Of a DNA stretch of 64,000 nt, positions 46,465 to 56,227 are shown one piece after another. Location of the stretch: contig NZ_SLZG01000003.1 of NCBI RefSeq assembly GCF_004341625.1, positions 495,045-559,044 of the forward strand, written 5' to 3'. The notes under the pieces are model-generated. The model was not told the origin of the DNA. It did no database searches and saw nothing but the letters and a program-made list of their open reading frames with translations. The DNA is from Rhizobium sp. BK376. GTDB taxonomy: Bacteria > Pseudomonadota > Alphaproteobacteria > Rhizobiales > Rhizobiaceae. A program made the translations under genes and the position numbers. Positions within the stretch are counted from its first letter, which is position 1, and each line of letters opens with the position of its first letter.

Positions 46465-46638
46465 CCCCAAAAAAAGTCCACTCATAATTCATATTCGCCC
46501 CCGGAAACCCATGGTTCAAAACCATCTGTTAAGCCTTCCGATGTTAGCGTTATGGTTGCCAATGTTTTAGGGATTTTAGAGATGGCGGCGCCAGGGACTC
46601 CGGGTCACAACCACTTTTTGAACAAGGAAGAATCCTTC

Positions 46639-46992
46639 ATGTACGACCGCGAAGTGCGGTTCCGCATGGAGGATACGATGAATGCCGCGCGCATCGAATT
46701 TACCGAGAAGGGCGTCATGCACATGGCGTCCCGTCGCTGCGACATCATCCGCATCTCACAGAGCGGCGCGATCCTCGCGATCCTGACGCAATACAATCTC
46801 CCGCAGCAGTTCTATCTTGATATTCCCGACGCCCGCATCACCAAGGTCGGCTGCATGCTGATGAAGGTCTTCGCCAACAACACGATCGAAGTCCGCTTCC
46901 TGCGTCTGATGACGGAGAAGGAACTGAACAAGATCTTCGTCTACTCTACCCATCCGGCGCATCGGGATCGCGTTCTGGATATTCGCGGATAA
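46639..46992 (+). CDS. PilZ-like domain protein
   Basis: A 117-residue soluble protein with an R-R-C-D-I-I-R-I-S-Q-S-G-A stretch like the R-x-x-x-R...D-x-S-x-x-G signature of c-di-GMP-binding PilZ domains, though spacing is not canonical. AAGGAAGAA precedes the ATG at 46639; earlier in-frame starts lack a site. It could link c-di-GMP to motility or polysaccharide, but this is inference. A single gene between aglK and the convergent edd. Confidence 0.6.
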   Translation: MYDREVRFRMEDTMNAARIEFTEKGVMHMASRRCDIIRISQSGAILAILTQYNLPQQFYLDIPDARITKVGCMLMKVFANNTIEVRFLRLMTEKELNKIFVYSTHPAHRDRVLDIRG

Positions 46993-47017
46993 GCTATTTG
47001 AGGGGTGTGCCAATGGC

Positions 47018-47170
47018 CCTCTCATCCGGCTGCCGCCACCTTTTCCCTGAAGGGACAAGGGAATGACGTGCCCGCGCCATTCTTATCTCGCCGTTCAATA
47101 CCAGGCGAAGCATCGCCACGAGTTTCTTCTCCCCAGCGGGGGAGAAGGTGCCGGCAGGCGGATGAGGGGG
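47018..47170. repeat. RIME-like palindromic mosaic element, copy 2
   Basis: Outer arms CTCATCCGGCTGCCG (47021-47035) and CGGCAGGCGGATGAG (47152-47166) are inverted with one mismatch. Inside, CTTCTCCCC (47126-47134) pairs with GGGGAGAAG (47139-47147). The left inner arm is degenerate. It lies between the convergent PilZ-like gene and edd and has the same plan as the copy near 38.5 kb. Confidence 0.82.
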
Positions 47171-47212
47171 CGGCAGGGCGCGAAGGCCAGACGCCCGTTC
47201 ATCCATACCCCA

Positions 47213-49036
47213 TCAATGATGAAACAGCACACTCGCCCCCTGATCCGCCGGCCCCGCAGCATGGCGGAACGGTGCAAAGAGCTCGCGGCCCATGCCGAAT
47301 TCGTTAGCGGAGAGATCGATCCTCTCCGGCTCGCGCTCGGCCATATCGGCGGCGTCGACCAGCACTTCCAGCGTGCCGGCTACCGCATCGATGCGGATCA
47401 TGTCGCCTTCCCTAATGCGAGCGATCGGCCCACCGTCGACGGCTTCCGGCGTCACATGGATCGCCGCCGGGATCTTGCCTGAAGCACCCGACATGCGCCC
47501 GTCGGTCAGAAGCGCCACGCGGAAGCCGCGGTCCTGCAGGACGCCGAGCGCCGGCGTCAGCTTGTGCAGTTCCGGCATGCCGTTCGCCTTCGGTCCCTGG
47601 AAGCGCACAACGGCGACGAAATCGCGGTTGAGCTTGCCGTCCTTGAAAGCCTGCTGCATTTCCAACTGGTCGTGGAAAATGACGGCGGGAGCCTCGATGA
47701 TGTGACGCTCCGGCTTGACGGCGGAGATCTTGATGACCGCCTTGCCGATATTGCCGCGCAGCATCTTCAGCCCGCCAGTCGGCTGGAAGGGCGTGTCGAC
47801 GCCGGTAAGCACCTTCGGATCGGCGCTCTTCTCGGCCGTCCGTTCGCGTTTGACGGTACCGTTCGCGTCAAGCTTCACGTCGATCGAATAGGCGTCGAGC
47901 CCGTGGCCGAAGACGGTGCGCACGTCGTCATGGATAAGCCCGTGCTTCAGGAGCTCCTTGATCAGGAAACCCATGCCGCCGGCTGCGTGGAAATGGTTCA
48001 CGTCGGCAAGCCCGTTCGGATAGACGCGCGCCAGCAGCGGGACGTGATCCGAAAGCTCGGAAATATCCTGCCAGGTGAGCACTATGCCGGCCGCGCGCGC
48101 CATGGCGACGAGGTGCATCGTGTGGTTCGTCGAGCCGCCGGTCGCATGCAGGCCGACAACGCCGTTTACGATCGATCGCTCGTCGATCATCTCGCCCGCC
48201 GGCGTGAATTCGTTGCCGAGTGCTGTTATGGCAAGCGCCCGCTTGGTCGCCTCTCGGGTCAACGCATCGCGCAGCGGCGTGTTGGGATTGACGAAGGACG
48301 CGCCGGGCATATGGAAGCCCATGATCTCCATCAGCATCTGGTTGGAATTGGCCGTGCCGTAGAAGGTACAGGTACCGGGACCGTGATAGGACTTGGATTC
48401 CGCTTCCAGAAGCTCCGGCCGACCGACTTTGCCCTCGGCAAAGAGCTGGCGCACGAGCGACTTCTCGTCGTTTGCGAGGCCCGAGGTCATCGGCCCGGCC
48501 GGAATGAAGATCGCAGGCAGATGGCCAAAGGAGAGTGCAGCGATGACGAGGCCCGGCACGATCTTGTCGCAGACGCCGAGGAAGAGCGCTGCATCGAACA
48601 TGTTGTGCGACAGGCCGACACCCGCCGACATCGCGATCAGGTCGCGGGAAAACAGCGACAGTTCCATGCCCGGCTGGCCCTGAGTGACGCCATCGCACAT
48701 GGCAGGCACCCCGCCGGCGACCTGCGCGATGCCGCCGGCCTCGGCCGCTGCCGCACGGATGATTGTGGGATAGGTCTCGAACGGCTGGTGGGCCGAGAGC
48801 ATGTCGTTATAGGAGGTGATGATCCCGAGATTGGGAACATGGTCGCCCGCAAGCGCCTCCTTCTCGGAGGTGGAACAGACCGCAAAGCCATGGGCAAGGT
48901 TGGCGCAACCGAGCACGCTGCGTTGGGCACCCTTTGATGCGGCGCTGCGCAGACGTGCGAGATAGGCTTCCCGCGTAGGCTTCGAGCGCTCGACAATGCG
49001 TGCGGTAATCGCGGAAATGCGTGCGTCAGCGGACAT
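47213..49036 (-). CDS. edd: phosphogluconate dehydratase Edd
   Basis: Edd turns 6-phosphogluconate into 2-keto-3-deoxy-6-phosphogluconate, the first committed Entner-Doudoroff step. The 607-residue protein is of IlvD/Edd type: [13 protein letters not shown] (cluster Cys), [21 protein letters not shown] and [14 protein letters not shown] choose the ATG at 49036, preceded by AGGGGG; the frame open to 49147 has no site. Last gene of zwf-pgl-edd. Confidence 0.97.
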   Translation of the reverse strand: MSADARISAITARIVERSKPTREAYLARLRSAASKGAQRSVLGCANLAHGFAVCSTSEKEALAGDHVPNLGIITSYNDMLSAHQPFETYPTIIRAAAAEAGGIAQVAGGVPAMCDGVTQGQPGMELSLFSRDLIAMSAGVGLSHNMFDAALFLGVCDKIVPGLVIAALSFGHLPAIFIPAGPMTSGLANDEKSLVRQLFAEGKVGRPELLEAESKSYHGPGTCTFYGTANSNQMLMEIMGFHMPGASFVNPNTPLRDALTREATKRALAITALGNEFTPAGEMIDERSIVNGVVGLHATGGSTNHTMHLVAMARAAGIVLTWQDISELSDHVPLLARVYPNGLADVNHFHAAGGMGFLIKELLKHGLIHDDVRTVFGHGLDAYSIDVKLDANGTVKRERTAEKSADPKVLTGVDTPFQPTGGLKMLRGNIGKAVIKISAVKPERHIIEAPAVIFHDQLEMQQAFKDGKLNRDFVAVVRFQGPKANGMPELHKLTPALGVLQDRGFRVALLTDGRMSGASGKIPAAIHVTPEAVDGGPIARIREGDMIRIDAVAGTLEVLVDAADMAEREPERIDLSANEFGMGRELFAPFRHAAGPADQGASVLFHH

Positions 49037-49188
49037 GGTCACCCCCTGGCTGGTTGTTCGCAGGCCGCTACGATCATCGAGCCGCCAGCATGGATTAAAG
49101 ACAAAGACTATCCGTCCGCGCGCCCGAGGGCGCACGGCATATTGCACATTTTGTTCGCATCAGCTCCGACGCTGCCCGAAGGCGGCCT

Positions 49189-49887
49189 TTAGGGAGCCCA
49201 GTATATCTCGACTGTGGAAGCCGCCCGACGCAGGAAGGAGCGGATCGGCATTTCCATTTCGTCGCCCGGCCCTTCGGCCTTGGCGAGCACATCCTTCTTG
49301 CTGTCGCCCTCGATATGGAGAACCAGCAGTTTGGCATCCTGAAGGCTGGAGAAGGTGAAGGTCAGGCGCGGTTCGCCCGCACCTTCCGCTTCCATCGTCA
49401 TGACGCCGCGCGGCGTCTTCGGATCGAGCGCGGTGGCAAGATTATTGCCGCCTGGGAAGAACGAAGCGGTATGGCCATCGCCACCCATGCCGACGATGGC
49501 GACGTCGAACGGATTGCAGATGCCCTTCGTCTTCTCGGTGACGATGGCGGCGGCTTCCTGAACGGTTGCCGCCTCATGATAGAGCGGGATGAAGGTCGCT
49601 GCCGCAGCCTTGTCCTTCAGCAGGTTGTCCTTGACCAACTGATGGTTCGAGCGCGGATTTTCGATGGGCACGAAACGCTCGTCGACGAGCGTGATCGTCA
49701 CCTTTGCCCAGTCGATGGCGCGCGATGACAGCTCACCGAAAAAGGCCTTCGGCGTCGAGCCGCCGGAGACCGCAATGCTTGCGGAGCCGCGGGCCGAGAT
49801 GGTGGCAGAGAGTGTCTCGGCCACTTTGTCCGCGAGTTTGGCGGCAAGTTCCGCGCCGCTGGCAAATGCATTCATGTTCGCTGTCAT
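49189..49887 (-). CDS. pgl: 6-phosphogluconolactonase Pgl
   Basis: Pgl hydrolyses 6-phosphogluconolactone. The 232-residue protein has V-S-G-G-S-T-P-K, L-V-D-E-R-F-V-P, S-N-H-Q-L-V-K-D-N and G-M-G-G-D-G-H-T-A-S-F-F-P-G, all family marks. ATG 49887 follows AAGGTG. It starts ten bases after zwf. Confidence 0.96.
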   Translation of the reverse strand: MTANMNAFASGAELAAKLADKVAETLSATISARGSASIAVSGGSTPKAFFGELSSRAIDWAKVTITLVDERFVPIENPRSNHQLVKDNLLKDKAAAATFIPLYHEAATVQEAAAIVTEKTKGICNPFDVAIVGMGGDGHTASFFPGGNNLATALDPKTPRGVMTMEAEGAGEPRLTFTFSSLQDAKLLVLHIEGDSKKDVLAKAEGPGDEMEMPIRSFLRRAASTVEIYWAP

Positions 49888-49897
49888 CGCTATCACC

Positions 49898-51373
49898 TTA
49901 CAGGTCGTCGTGCCATGTGCGGCCATCGCGCTCGATCAGCGCGATCGCCTGGCTTGGGCCCCATGTGCCGGCTGTGTAGCCCTGCACCTGCTGGCCGGCT
50001 TCTTCCCAGCCCTTGAGGATCGGATCGACCCACTTCCACGCCGCTTCGACTTCGTCACGGCGCATGAACAGGGTCTGGTTCGCACGGACGACGTCCATCA
50101 ACAGGCGCTCGTAGGCGTCGGGGTTGCGGACGTTGAAGGAAGACGCAAAGCTCATGTCGAGCGAGACGTTGCGCAGGCGCATGCCGCCCGGACCCGGATC
50201 CTTAATCATCAGCGACTGCTTGACGCCTTCGTCCGGCTGCAGGCGGATGATCAACTGGTTCTGGTTGATGCGGCCGGCGGAGCTATCGAAGACCGAGTGC
50301 GGGATCGGCTTGAAGGTGATGACGATTTCCGACACGCGGCCGGCGAGACGCTTGCCGGTGCGGATGTAGAAGGGAACGCCGGCCCAGCGCCAGTTGTTGA
50401 TCTCCGCCTTGATGGCGACGAAGGTCTCGGTGTTGGAAACGCCGCCTTCCAGCTCGTCGAGGTAGCCCTTGACGGCTCCGCCTGCAGAGGCGCCGGCGCG
50501 GTATTGGCCGCGAACGGTGTAGTGCTCGACATTCGAAGCATCGATCGGCTTCAGCGCGCGCAGAACCTTAAGCTTCTCGTCGCGAACGGCCTCGGAGTCC
50601 ATCGAGGAGGGAACTTCCATCGCCGTCAGGCAGACGAGCTGCATGATGTGGTTCTGCACCATGTCGCGCAGAGCGCCAGCGGTGTCGTAATAGCCGGCAC
50701 GGCCTTCCAGACCGACGGTTTCGGCAACCGTGATCTGCACGTGATCGATGTGGTCAGCGTTCCACAGCGGCTCGTAGAGCGCGTTTGCGAAGCGCAGCGC
50801 CATCAGGTTCTGCACCGTCTCTTTGCCGAGATAATGGTCGATACGGTAGATCTGCTCTTCCTTGAAGACCTTGCCGATCGTGTCGTTCAGCTGCAGGGCG
50901 GAAGCGAGGTCGCGGCCGATCGGCTTTTCGACGACGATGCGGGTCGACTTGGTAATCAGCTTGTGGTCGTGAATCTTCTGCGAAATATCGCCGAAGATGC
51001 CGGGTGCGACGGCGAGGTAGAAGGCGCGAACACGATCCTTGCCTTCGTCGAGAAGCTTCTTCAGCTTGTCCCAGCCGCTGTCGGTCTTGGCATCGACAGG
51101 AACGTAGAACAGCCGGGCGCAGAACTTGGCGACCTCAGCCTCGTCATATTCGCCCTTCTTGAGGTGCTCTTTCAACGCATCCTGTGCGAACTTGCGATAT
51201 TCGTCATCGGACAGCGCGCTGCGCGAGGCGCCGATGATGCGGGTCGGCTCGCTGAACTGGCCCTCGATCTGGCGATGATAGAGGGCAGGGAGGAGTTTGC
51301 GCTCGGCGAGGTCGCCGCTACCGCCGAAAACGACATAGTCAAATGGCTCAACGGGAATGATTTGGCTGCTCAT
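49898..51373 (-). CDS. zwf: glucose-6-phosphate dehydrogenase Zwf
   Basis: Zwf oxidises glucose 6-phosphate with NADP. The 491-residue protein has the N-terminal G-G-S-G-D-L-A-x-R nucleotide motif, the active-site signature R-I-D-H-Y-L-G-K-E and V-E-K-P-I-G. Length is normal. First gene of the operon. An AATCGATT-centred near-palindrome about 45 bases upstream may be its operator. Confidence 0.97.
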   Translation of the reverse strand: MSSQIIPVEPFDYVVFGGSGDLAERKLLPALYHRQIEGQFSEPTRIIGASRSALSDDEYRKFAQDALKEHLKKGEYDEAEVAKFCARLFYVPVDAKTDSGWDKLKKLLDEGKDRVRAFYLAVAPGIFGDISQKIHDHKLITKSTRIVVEKPIGRDLASALQLNDTIGKVFKEEQIYRIDHYLGKETVQNLMALRFANALYEPLWNADHIDHVQITVAETVGLEGRAGYYDTAGALRDMVQNHIMQLVCLTAMEVPSSMDSEAVRDEKLKVLRALKPIDASNVEHYTVRGQYRAGASAGGAVKGYLDELEGGVSNTETFVAIKAEINNWRWAGVPFYIRTGKRLAGRVSEIVITFKPIPHSVFDSSAGRINQNQLIIRLQPDEGVKQSLMIKDPGPGGMRLRNVSLDMSFASSFNVRNPDAYERLLMDVVRANQTLFMRRDEVEAAWKWVDPILKGWEEAGQQVQGYTAGTWGPSQAIALIERDGRTWHDDL

Positions 51374-51405
51374 GAGGTATCTCTCAATCAGACTTGGTTG
51401 AGGCC

Positions 51406-51431
51406 TCTTTTAATCTAATCGATTTAAAAAG
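51406..51431 (-). promoter_or_regulatory. candidate zwf operator
   Basis: A near-palindrome of CTTTTAA ... TTTAAAAAG form surrounds AATCGATT. The core TCTAATCGATT (51414-51424) also occurs in the perfect palindrome before the chemoreceptor at 56228. A RpiR/HexR-type regulator often controls zwf, but binding here is inferred. Confidence 0.45.
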
Positions 51432-51502
51432 GCCAGTGTGCATTGCGGTGAATCTCAATCCTGCTTGTAAAACGGATTCCTCCAAGAGGAAACCGCGACT
51501 TG

Positions 51503-52801
51503 TCAAAACCTGTCGCGCAACGCAAACCAGGTAAGCGCCAGGAAGAGCAGGGGGCTGCGCATGCGGCGGCCTCCCGGAAACGGCGGAATGTCCAACGCCT
51601 TGAAAAGATCAAGTTCGCCGGGACGCCCCAGTACCGATTCAGCGTAAAGCCTACCGCAGTAATTTGACAGCATGACGCCATGGCCTGAATAGCCTCCGAT
51701 CGAGGTCACGCCGGGCATGACGTCGCGCACGAAAAGCTGACGCGGCATCGTGATACCGACCGTGCCGCCCCAGGAATGGGTGATCTCTACCTCGCTCAGG
51801 GCCGGATAGATTTCGGCGATCTGGCGGCGGATATGCTGCGTGATGTCGCGCGGATTGTCCGATGTATAGGCCTCGCGTCCGCCGAAGAGCAGCCGCCCGT
51901 CGATCGACTTGCGGAAATAGCGAACGACGAAACGGGAATCGGCCACCGCCTCGCCGCCGGGCAGGATATCGGGATATCGGTCGAGAGGGGCCGTCGCGCC
52001 GATGAAGGAGCGGATCGGCATGACATGGCTTGCCGTGATCGGCTCGAGGTCGCCAATATGGCCGTTGCAGGCGATCAGAACCCGGCCGGCGGTGATCGTG
52101 CCGGTCGATGTCTCGATGACGGTTGCGCTGCCGGATTTCCGGATTGCCGTCGCGCTGGTCATTTCGAACAGGGCAGCACCCGCCGCCTGCGCGACACGCG
52201 CCAGTCCGACCAAAAGCTTCAGCGGGTGGATATGCCCGGTGCCCATATCGCGGACGCCGCCATAGTAGCGCTTCGAGCCCAGCCGCTCCCGTGTCTCGGC
52301 CTCGTCCATGAAATGCACATGCGGATAATCATAGCGCTCTGCTGCGATCCTGGCATTCTCGGCGTAGCTGCGGACATAGCTCCGCTTGTGCGCCACATTC
52401 ATCTGGCCGGGGATGAAATCAATGTCGATGGCGTGTTCCTGGGCGAAATCGAGAAGATGCTGCTTGGCGCGTTCGGCAAGATCGAACAGCGCTTTCGAGC
52501 GCTCGTAGCCGAGCGTCTCTTCCATCTCCTCCGGCCACCAGCGCTGCCCCGTGCCGAGCTGGCCGCCATTGCGCCCCGAAGCGCCGTCGCCGAAGCGGTT
52601 GGCGTCGATCAGCACGATGTCGACGCCCGCCTTTGCCAGCGTGTAGGCCGCCTGCAGACCGGTATAGCCGCCGCCGATGATCGCGACGTCGGCCCGCCGC
52701 GATCCGTCGAGGGCGGGATAGGTCTCTCGATCGCCGACCGTTGCCTGATAGAGGGACAGGCCCGGCGCGATCGGGCTCTGCCACGTCTGCTGCAGCTTCA
52801 T
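51503..52801 (-). CDS. FAD-dependent amine oxidoreductase, PuuB-like
   Basis: A 432-residue DAO/DadA-type flavoprotein with the FAD motif V-A-I-I-G-G-G-Y-T-G-L-Q-A-A and R-N-G-G-Q, and G-G-Y-S-G-H-G-V near the end. PuuB oxidises gamma-glutamylputrescine to gamma-glutamyl-aminobutyraldehyde; the next gene upstream is a glutamine-synthetase-like protein (PuuA type) 13 bases away, which makes this role likely. The exact amine is not proven by sequence. Confidence 0.82.
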   Translation of the reverse strand: MKLQQTWQSPIAPGLSLYQATVGDRETYPALDGSRRADVAIIGGGYTGLQAAYTLAKAGVDIVLIDANRFGDGASGRNGGQLGTGQRWWPEEMEETLGYERSKALFDLAERAKQHLLDFAQEHAIDIDFIPGQMNVAHKRSYVRSYAENARIAAERYDYPHVHFMDEAETRERLGSKRYYGGVRDMGTGHIHPLKLLVGLARVAQAAGAALFEMTSATAIRKSGSATVIETSTGTITAGRVLIACNGHIGDLEPITASHVMPIRSFIGATAPLDRYPDILPGGEAVADSRFVVRYFRKSIDGRLLFGGREAYTSDNPRDITQHIRRQIAEIYPALSEVEITHSWGGTVGITMPRQLFVRDVMPGVTSIGGYSGHGVMLSNYCGRLYAESVLGRPGELDLFKALDIPPFPGGRRMRSPLLFLALTWFALRDRF

Positions 52802-52814
52802 GGGGAATGCTCCC

Positions 52815-54251
52815 TCACACGTTGAGCAGAAGGAATTCCCGCTCCCAGGGGCTGATCACCTGCATGAAGGTTTCGAATTCGCCCCGTTTGACGCCGGCAT
52901 AGAGCCCGATGAATTCCTTGCCGAAGACCTCCTCGAAGGCTTCTTCCTCCTCCATCAGGGCGACGGCTTCCAGAAGCCCGCGCGGCAGGTCGATCGATCC
53001 TTCGTTGGCCGCATCGTCCGTCGGCGCCGTCGGCTCGATCTCCTTCATGATGCCGAGCAGGCCCGAAGCAAGAGAGGCGGCAAGCGCCAGATAGGGATTG
53101 GCATCGGAACTCGGCAGACGGTTCTCGACGCGGCGCGCCTGTGGATCGGAAACCGGCACGCGGAATGCCGTGGTGCGGTTGTCGTAACCCCAGGCGTTGT
53201 TGACCGGGCAGGACATGTTCGGCGCCAGCCGGCGATAGGAGTTGACGTAGGGCGCAAGCATCGCCAGCGCATTCGGCACGAATTTCTGCATGCCGCCGAT
53301 GAAATGGAAGAATTCCTTCGAGGGCGAACCATCCGCGTTCGAGAAGACATTCTTGCCGGTCTCGATATTGACCACCGACTGGTGGATATGCATCGCCGAT
53401 CCCGGCTGCCCCTGCATCGGCTTCGCCATGAAGGTGGCATAGATATTGTGCTTCAGCGCTGCCTCGCGGATCGTGCGCTTGAACAGGAAGACCTGGTCGG
53501 CAAGCTCGATCGGATCGCCGTGGCGTAGGTTGATCTCGAGCTGCGCCGGTCCTTCCTCATGGATCAGCGTATCGATCTCCAGCCCCTGTTTCTCGGAGAA
53601 GTGATAGATATCATCGATCAGCTCGTCGAATTCGTTGATGCCGGCGATCGAATAACCCTGTCCGCCAAGGATGGAGCGGCCAGACCGGCCCTTCGGCGGA
53701 CGCAGCGGGTAGTCCGGGTCGTCATTGGTCCCAACCAGATAGAATTCGATCTCGGGCGCCACGACAGGCTTCCAGCCTCGGTCCGCATAGAGCGCCAGAA
53801 TGCGCTTCAGCACGTTGCGCGGCGTATAGGATACTTCCTGGCCCTCGGAATTGACGATGTCGCAGATCACCTGCGCCGTCGGATCCGTCTCCCAAGGTAC
53901 GACCGATAGCGTCGAAAGATCGGGCACGAGCTTCAGGTCGCTGTCGCGCGGCTCGTAGCGGAAGCTCTCGGTTTCCTCGGGGTATTCGCCCGATATCGTG
54001 TGGCGATAGATGGCCGAGGGCAGCGCCAGCGAGGTGTTGGAGGTGAACTTGGAGGTCGGCATCATCTTGCCGCGCGGCACGCCGGCAAGATCGGGCGTGA
54101 TGCATTCTATGTCCTCGATCCCGCGCATCCGCAGCCATTGCGCTGCGTCCTTCCAGTTGTTGACGCCACGGGCCGAACGGAGGCTGGGTGGCATGGTCAC
54201 GACTTTCGAAACCTGTTTGGAAGCTTTCAGCGGAGTCTTCTTGGCGGGCAT
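52815..54251 (-). CDS. glutamine synthetase family, gamma-glutamylputrescine synthetase-like
   Basis: A 478-residue protein of the GS fold, with the catalytic-domain motifs G-S-A-M-H-I-H-Q-S, N-S-Y-R-R-L and the V-A-P-E-I-E-F-Y region. It lacks the adenylylation-site pattern of GlnA and resembles PuuA-type enzymes that glutamylate amines such as putrescine. Pairing with the oxidase downstream supports amine catabolism. Start at 54251 lacks a strong ribosome site; M20 (54194) is possible. Confidence 0.85.
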   Translation of the reverse strand: MPAKKTPLKASKQVSKVVTMPPSLRSARGVNNWKDAAQWLRMRGIEDIECITPDLAGVPRGKMMPTSKFTSNTSLALPSAIYRHTISGEYPEETESFRYEPRDSDLKLVPDLSTLSVVPWETDPTAQVICDIVNSEGQEVSYTPRNVLKRILALYADRGWKPVVAPEIEFYLVGTNDDPDYPLRPPKGRSGRSILGGQGYSIAGINEFDELIDDIYHFSEKQGLEIDTLIHEEGPAQLEINLRHGDPIELADQVFLFKRTIREAALKHNIYATFMAKPMQGQPGSAMHIHQSVVNIETGKNVFSNADGSPSKEFFHFIGGMQKFVPNALAMLAPYVNSYRRLAPNMSCPVNNAWGYDNRTTAFRVPVSDPQARRVENRLPSSDANPYLALAASLASGLLGIMKEIEPTAPTDDAANEGSIDLPRGLLEAVALMEEEEAFEEVFGKEFIGLYAGVKRGEFETFMQVISPWEREFLLLNV

Positions 54252-54381
54252 AAAACACCGTCATCGGGTTGGTCGGAATTGTCATCATAACCGCAGTTTG
54301 GCAATTGGCGAGGGGGTGGCGGCGTTGACATTCGCTCCCTGATGGAAAAATGAGAGCGTCGGACACTAAAAGGAATGTGGT

Positions 54382-55563
54382 TTGGCTCAGAAATGCGATG
54401 TAGTCGTCATCGGCGCGGGCGCAGCGGGAATGATGTGCGCCATTCGCGCCGGCAGGCGCGGGCGCTCGGTGACAGTGCTCGATCATGCCGCCGCACCCGG
54501 TGAGAAGATCCGCATTTCCGGCGGCGGCCGTTGCAACTTCACCAATATAAACGCCGGCCCGAAGAACTTTCTCTCCGCCAACCCGCATTTCGCCAAGTCG
54601 GCGCTTGCGCGGTTCACGCCGCAGGATTTCATTGCCATGGTCGAACGCTATGGCATCGCCTGGCATGAGAAGACGCTCGGCCAGCTCTTCTGCGATGAAA
54701 GCGCCAAGGACATCATCCGCATGCTTGTCGACGAGATGCGGTCAGCCTCCGTCGATCTCAGGTTGCGAACGGAGATCGCCTCGGTCGAGCGCCATGGAGA
54801 CGGTTTCCGCATCCACGCATCGGATGGCCCGATCGACGCAACCTCCCTGGTCATCGCAAGCGGTGGCAAATCGATCCCGAAAATGGGAGCGTCAGGCTTT
54901 GCCTATCGCATCGCCGAGCAATTCTCGCTGCCCGTCGTGGAGACACGCCCAGGCCTCGTGCCGCTCACCATCGAGCCCTCCCTGCTGCAGCGGTTGACGC
55001 CACTGTCGGGCATTGCGGCGCCTGCCGAAATTCGCCACGGCAAGACCTCGTTTCGCGAAGCATTGCTCTTCACGCATCGCGGCCTGAGCGGACCGGCGAT
55101 CCTGCAGATTTCCTCCTATTGGCGGGAAGGGGATGAGATATCGATCGGCATCGAACCCGATATCGACGTCTTCGAACGCCTGAAGGCGGCACGGCAGGCC
55201 AATGGCCGCCAATCTGCCCAGACGGCTCTTGCGGAGATCCTGCCGAAGCGTCTTGCGCAACATGTGGTCGAGGCGGAAGAGATGGACGGCAACATGGCCG
55301 ACCAGTCCGACAAGCGTCTGCAGCGCCTCGCGGCATCGGTCCAGGACTGGCGGATCAAGCCATCAGGCTCGGAAGGGTATCGTACCGCCGAGGTTACGCT
55401 TGGCGGCATCGATACGGCGTGCCTCGATTCCCGCAGCATGCAGGTCAAGACGATCCCCGGCCTCTTCTTCATCGGCGAATGCGTCGATGTCACGGGCTGG
55501 CTTGGCGGCTACAATTTCCAGTGGGCCTGGGCATCGGGCCATGTTGCCGGGGAGGCAGCCTGA
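54382..55563 (+). CDS. BaiN/HI0933-family flavoprotein
   Basis: A 393-residue FAD/NAD(P)-binding protein: V-V-V-I-G-A-G-A-A-G-M-M-C-A at the start, K-I-R-I-S-G-G-G-R-C-N-F-T-N and the end V-D-V-T-G-W-L-G-G-Y-N-F-Q-W-A are exact family marks. Its physiological reaction is not settled in the family. The start is TTG (54382) with AAGGAA about six bases upstream; no ATG fits before the FAD motif. It diverges from the glutamine-synthetase-like gene. Confidence 0.9.
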   Translation: MAQKCDVVVIGAGAAGMMCAIRAGRRGRSVTVLDHAAAPGEKIRISGGGRCNFTNINAGPKNFLSANPHFAKSALARFTPQDFIAMVERYGIAWHEKTLGQLFCDESAKDIIRMLVDEMRSASVDLRLRTEIASVERHGDGFRIHASDGPIDATSLVIASGGKSIPKMGASGFAYRIAEQFSLPVVETRPGLVPLTIEPSLLQRLTPLSGIAAPAEIRHGKTSFREALLFTHRGLSGPAILQISSYWREGDEISIGIEPDIDVFERLKAARQANGRQSAQTALAEILPKRLAQHVVEAEEMDGNMADQSDKRLQRLAASVQDWRIKPSGSEGYRTAEVTLGGIDTACLDSRSMQVKTIPGLFFIGECVDVTGWLGGYNFQWAWASGHVAGEAA

Positions 55564-55750
55564 GAGCCTGCATAGTGGCTTGCCCGACCGCTGAGCCGGC
55601 TACCTCTTCTTCACCATTGCGTTCAAGACTTCCTTAAGGGACCTGCGCCATTCTGTCCCGATGTCGTCAGCTGCACGATTTCCTATATTAGCAGTTGCCG
55701 GTCTGCCGCATTAGCGGTTATCGTGTCGGTGTGAAATGGGAAACGGACTC

Positions 55751-55891
55751 ATGAACAAGACCAAGCGCGCTCGCGCCATCGCAATTGCTGATACCCAGAC
55801 AAACACAAAATTGCTGGCTGCCCGGCTTTTGATGCTGGCCACCGGCGTGACCGCTGCCTGCATTGCCTACCTGGCGGCACGCAGCTTCTGA
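55751..55891 (+). CDS. possible small membrane protein (46 aa)
   Basis: An ATG frame of 46 codons: basic head M-N-K-T-K-R-A-R-A, then a hydrophobic helix L-L-M-L-A-T-G-V-T-A-A-C-I-A-Y-L and a short tail R-S-F. GGGA lies a few bases upstream (weak). It is in a 664-base gap between the flavoprotein and a chemoreceptor. Whether it is translated is open. Confidence 0.4.
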   Translation: MNKTKRARAIAIADTQTNTKLLAARLLMLATGVTAACIAYLAARSF

Positions 55892-56227
55892 TTATTCCGG
55901 TCTGATTTTTATCGAAGCACTGCCGCATTTGCTTGCGCTGTGCATGTATAGACTGGTTTATACTTGCCGATCGGCGACCTTTCAGCGCAATGCTTGGATT
56001 TAAGTCCCACTGCTGTTTCGCGCTACGACCCCTTATCTGAAAATTAAGATATGGCCTCCAAAATCTCGTCAACGATAAAGGGGGTTCTAATCGATTAGAA
56101 CCTGGCAATGACTGCCTTCGTCACCGACGAAACCCCGCCTGTCAAAAATCCGAGGTTGCTGTTGTGCACCCAGTCAACGCCGTGCAGGCGTCGGCGGGGG
56201 AGTGGTGTATGAAAGGCCCGAACCACC
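55892..56227 (+). other. leader region of chemoreceptor gene
   Basis: This 336-base gap holds the 20-base palindrome at 56084-56103 and a wide inverted repeat CCCCGCC (56134-56140) / GGCGGGG (56194-56200). No gene is seen. AAAGG lies about 12 bases before the next ATG. Confidence 0.5.
56084..56103. promoter_or_regulatory. perfect 20-base palindrome, likely operator
   Basis: GGTTCTAATCGATTAGAACC is self-complementary with no loop, as expected of a dimeric repressor site, and lies 125 bases before the chemoreceptor start. It shares TCTAATCGATT with the zwf upstream site at 51414. Confidence 0.6.

Noticed and set aside
47564..48937. 457-residue forward open frame
   Set aside because: Antisense to edd, whose conserved motifs are unambiguous.
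49664..51418. 584-residue forward open frame
   Set aside because: Antisense to pgl and zwf; long only because stops are rare in high-GC DNA.
56120..56227. c-di-GMP riboswitch before the chemoreceptor
   Set aside because: The GC-rich inverted repeat is present, but the conserved GEMM core bases are not seen.
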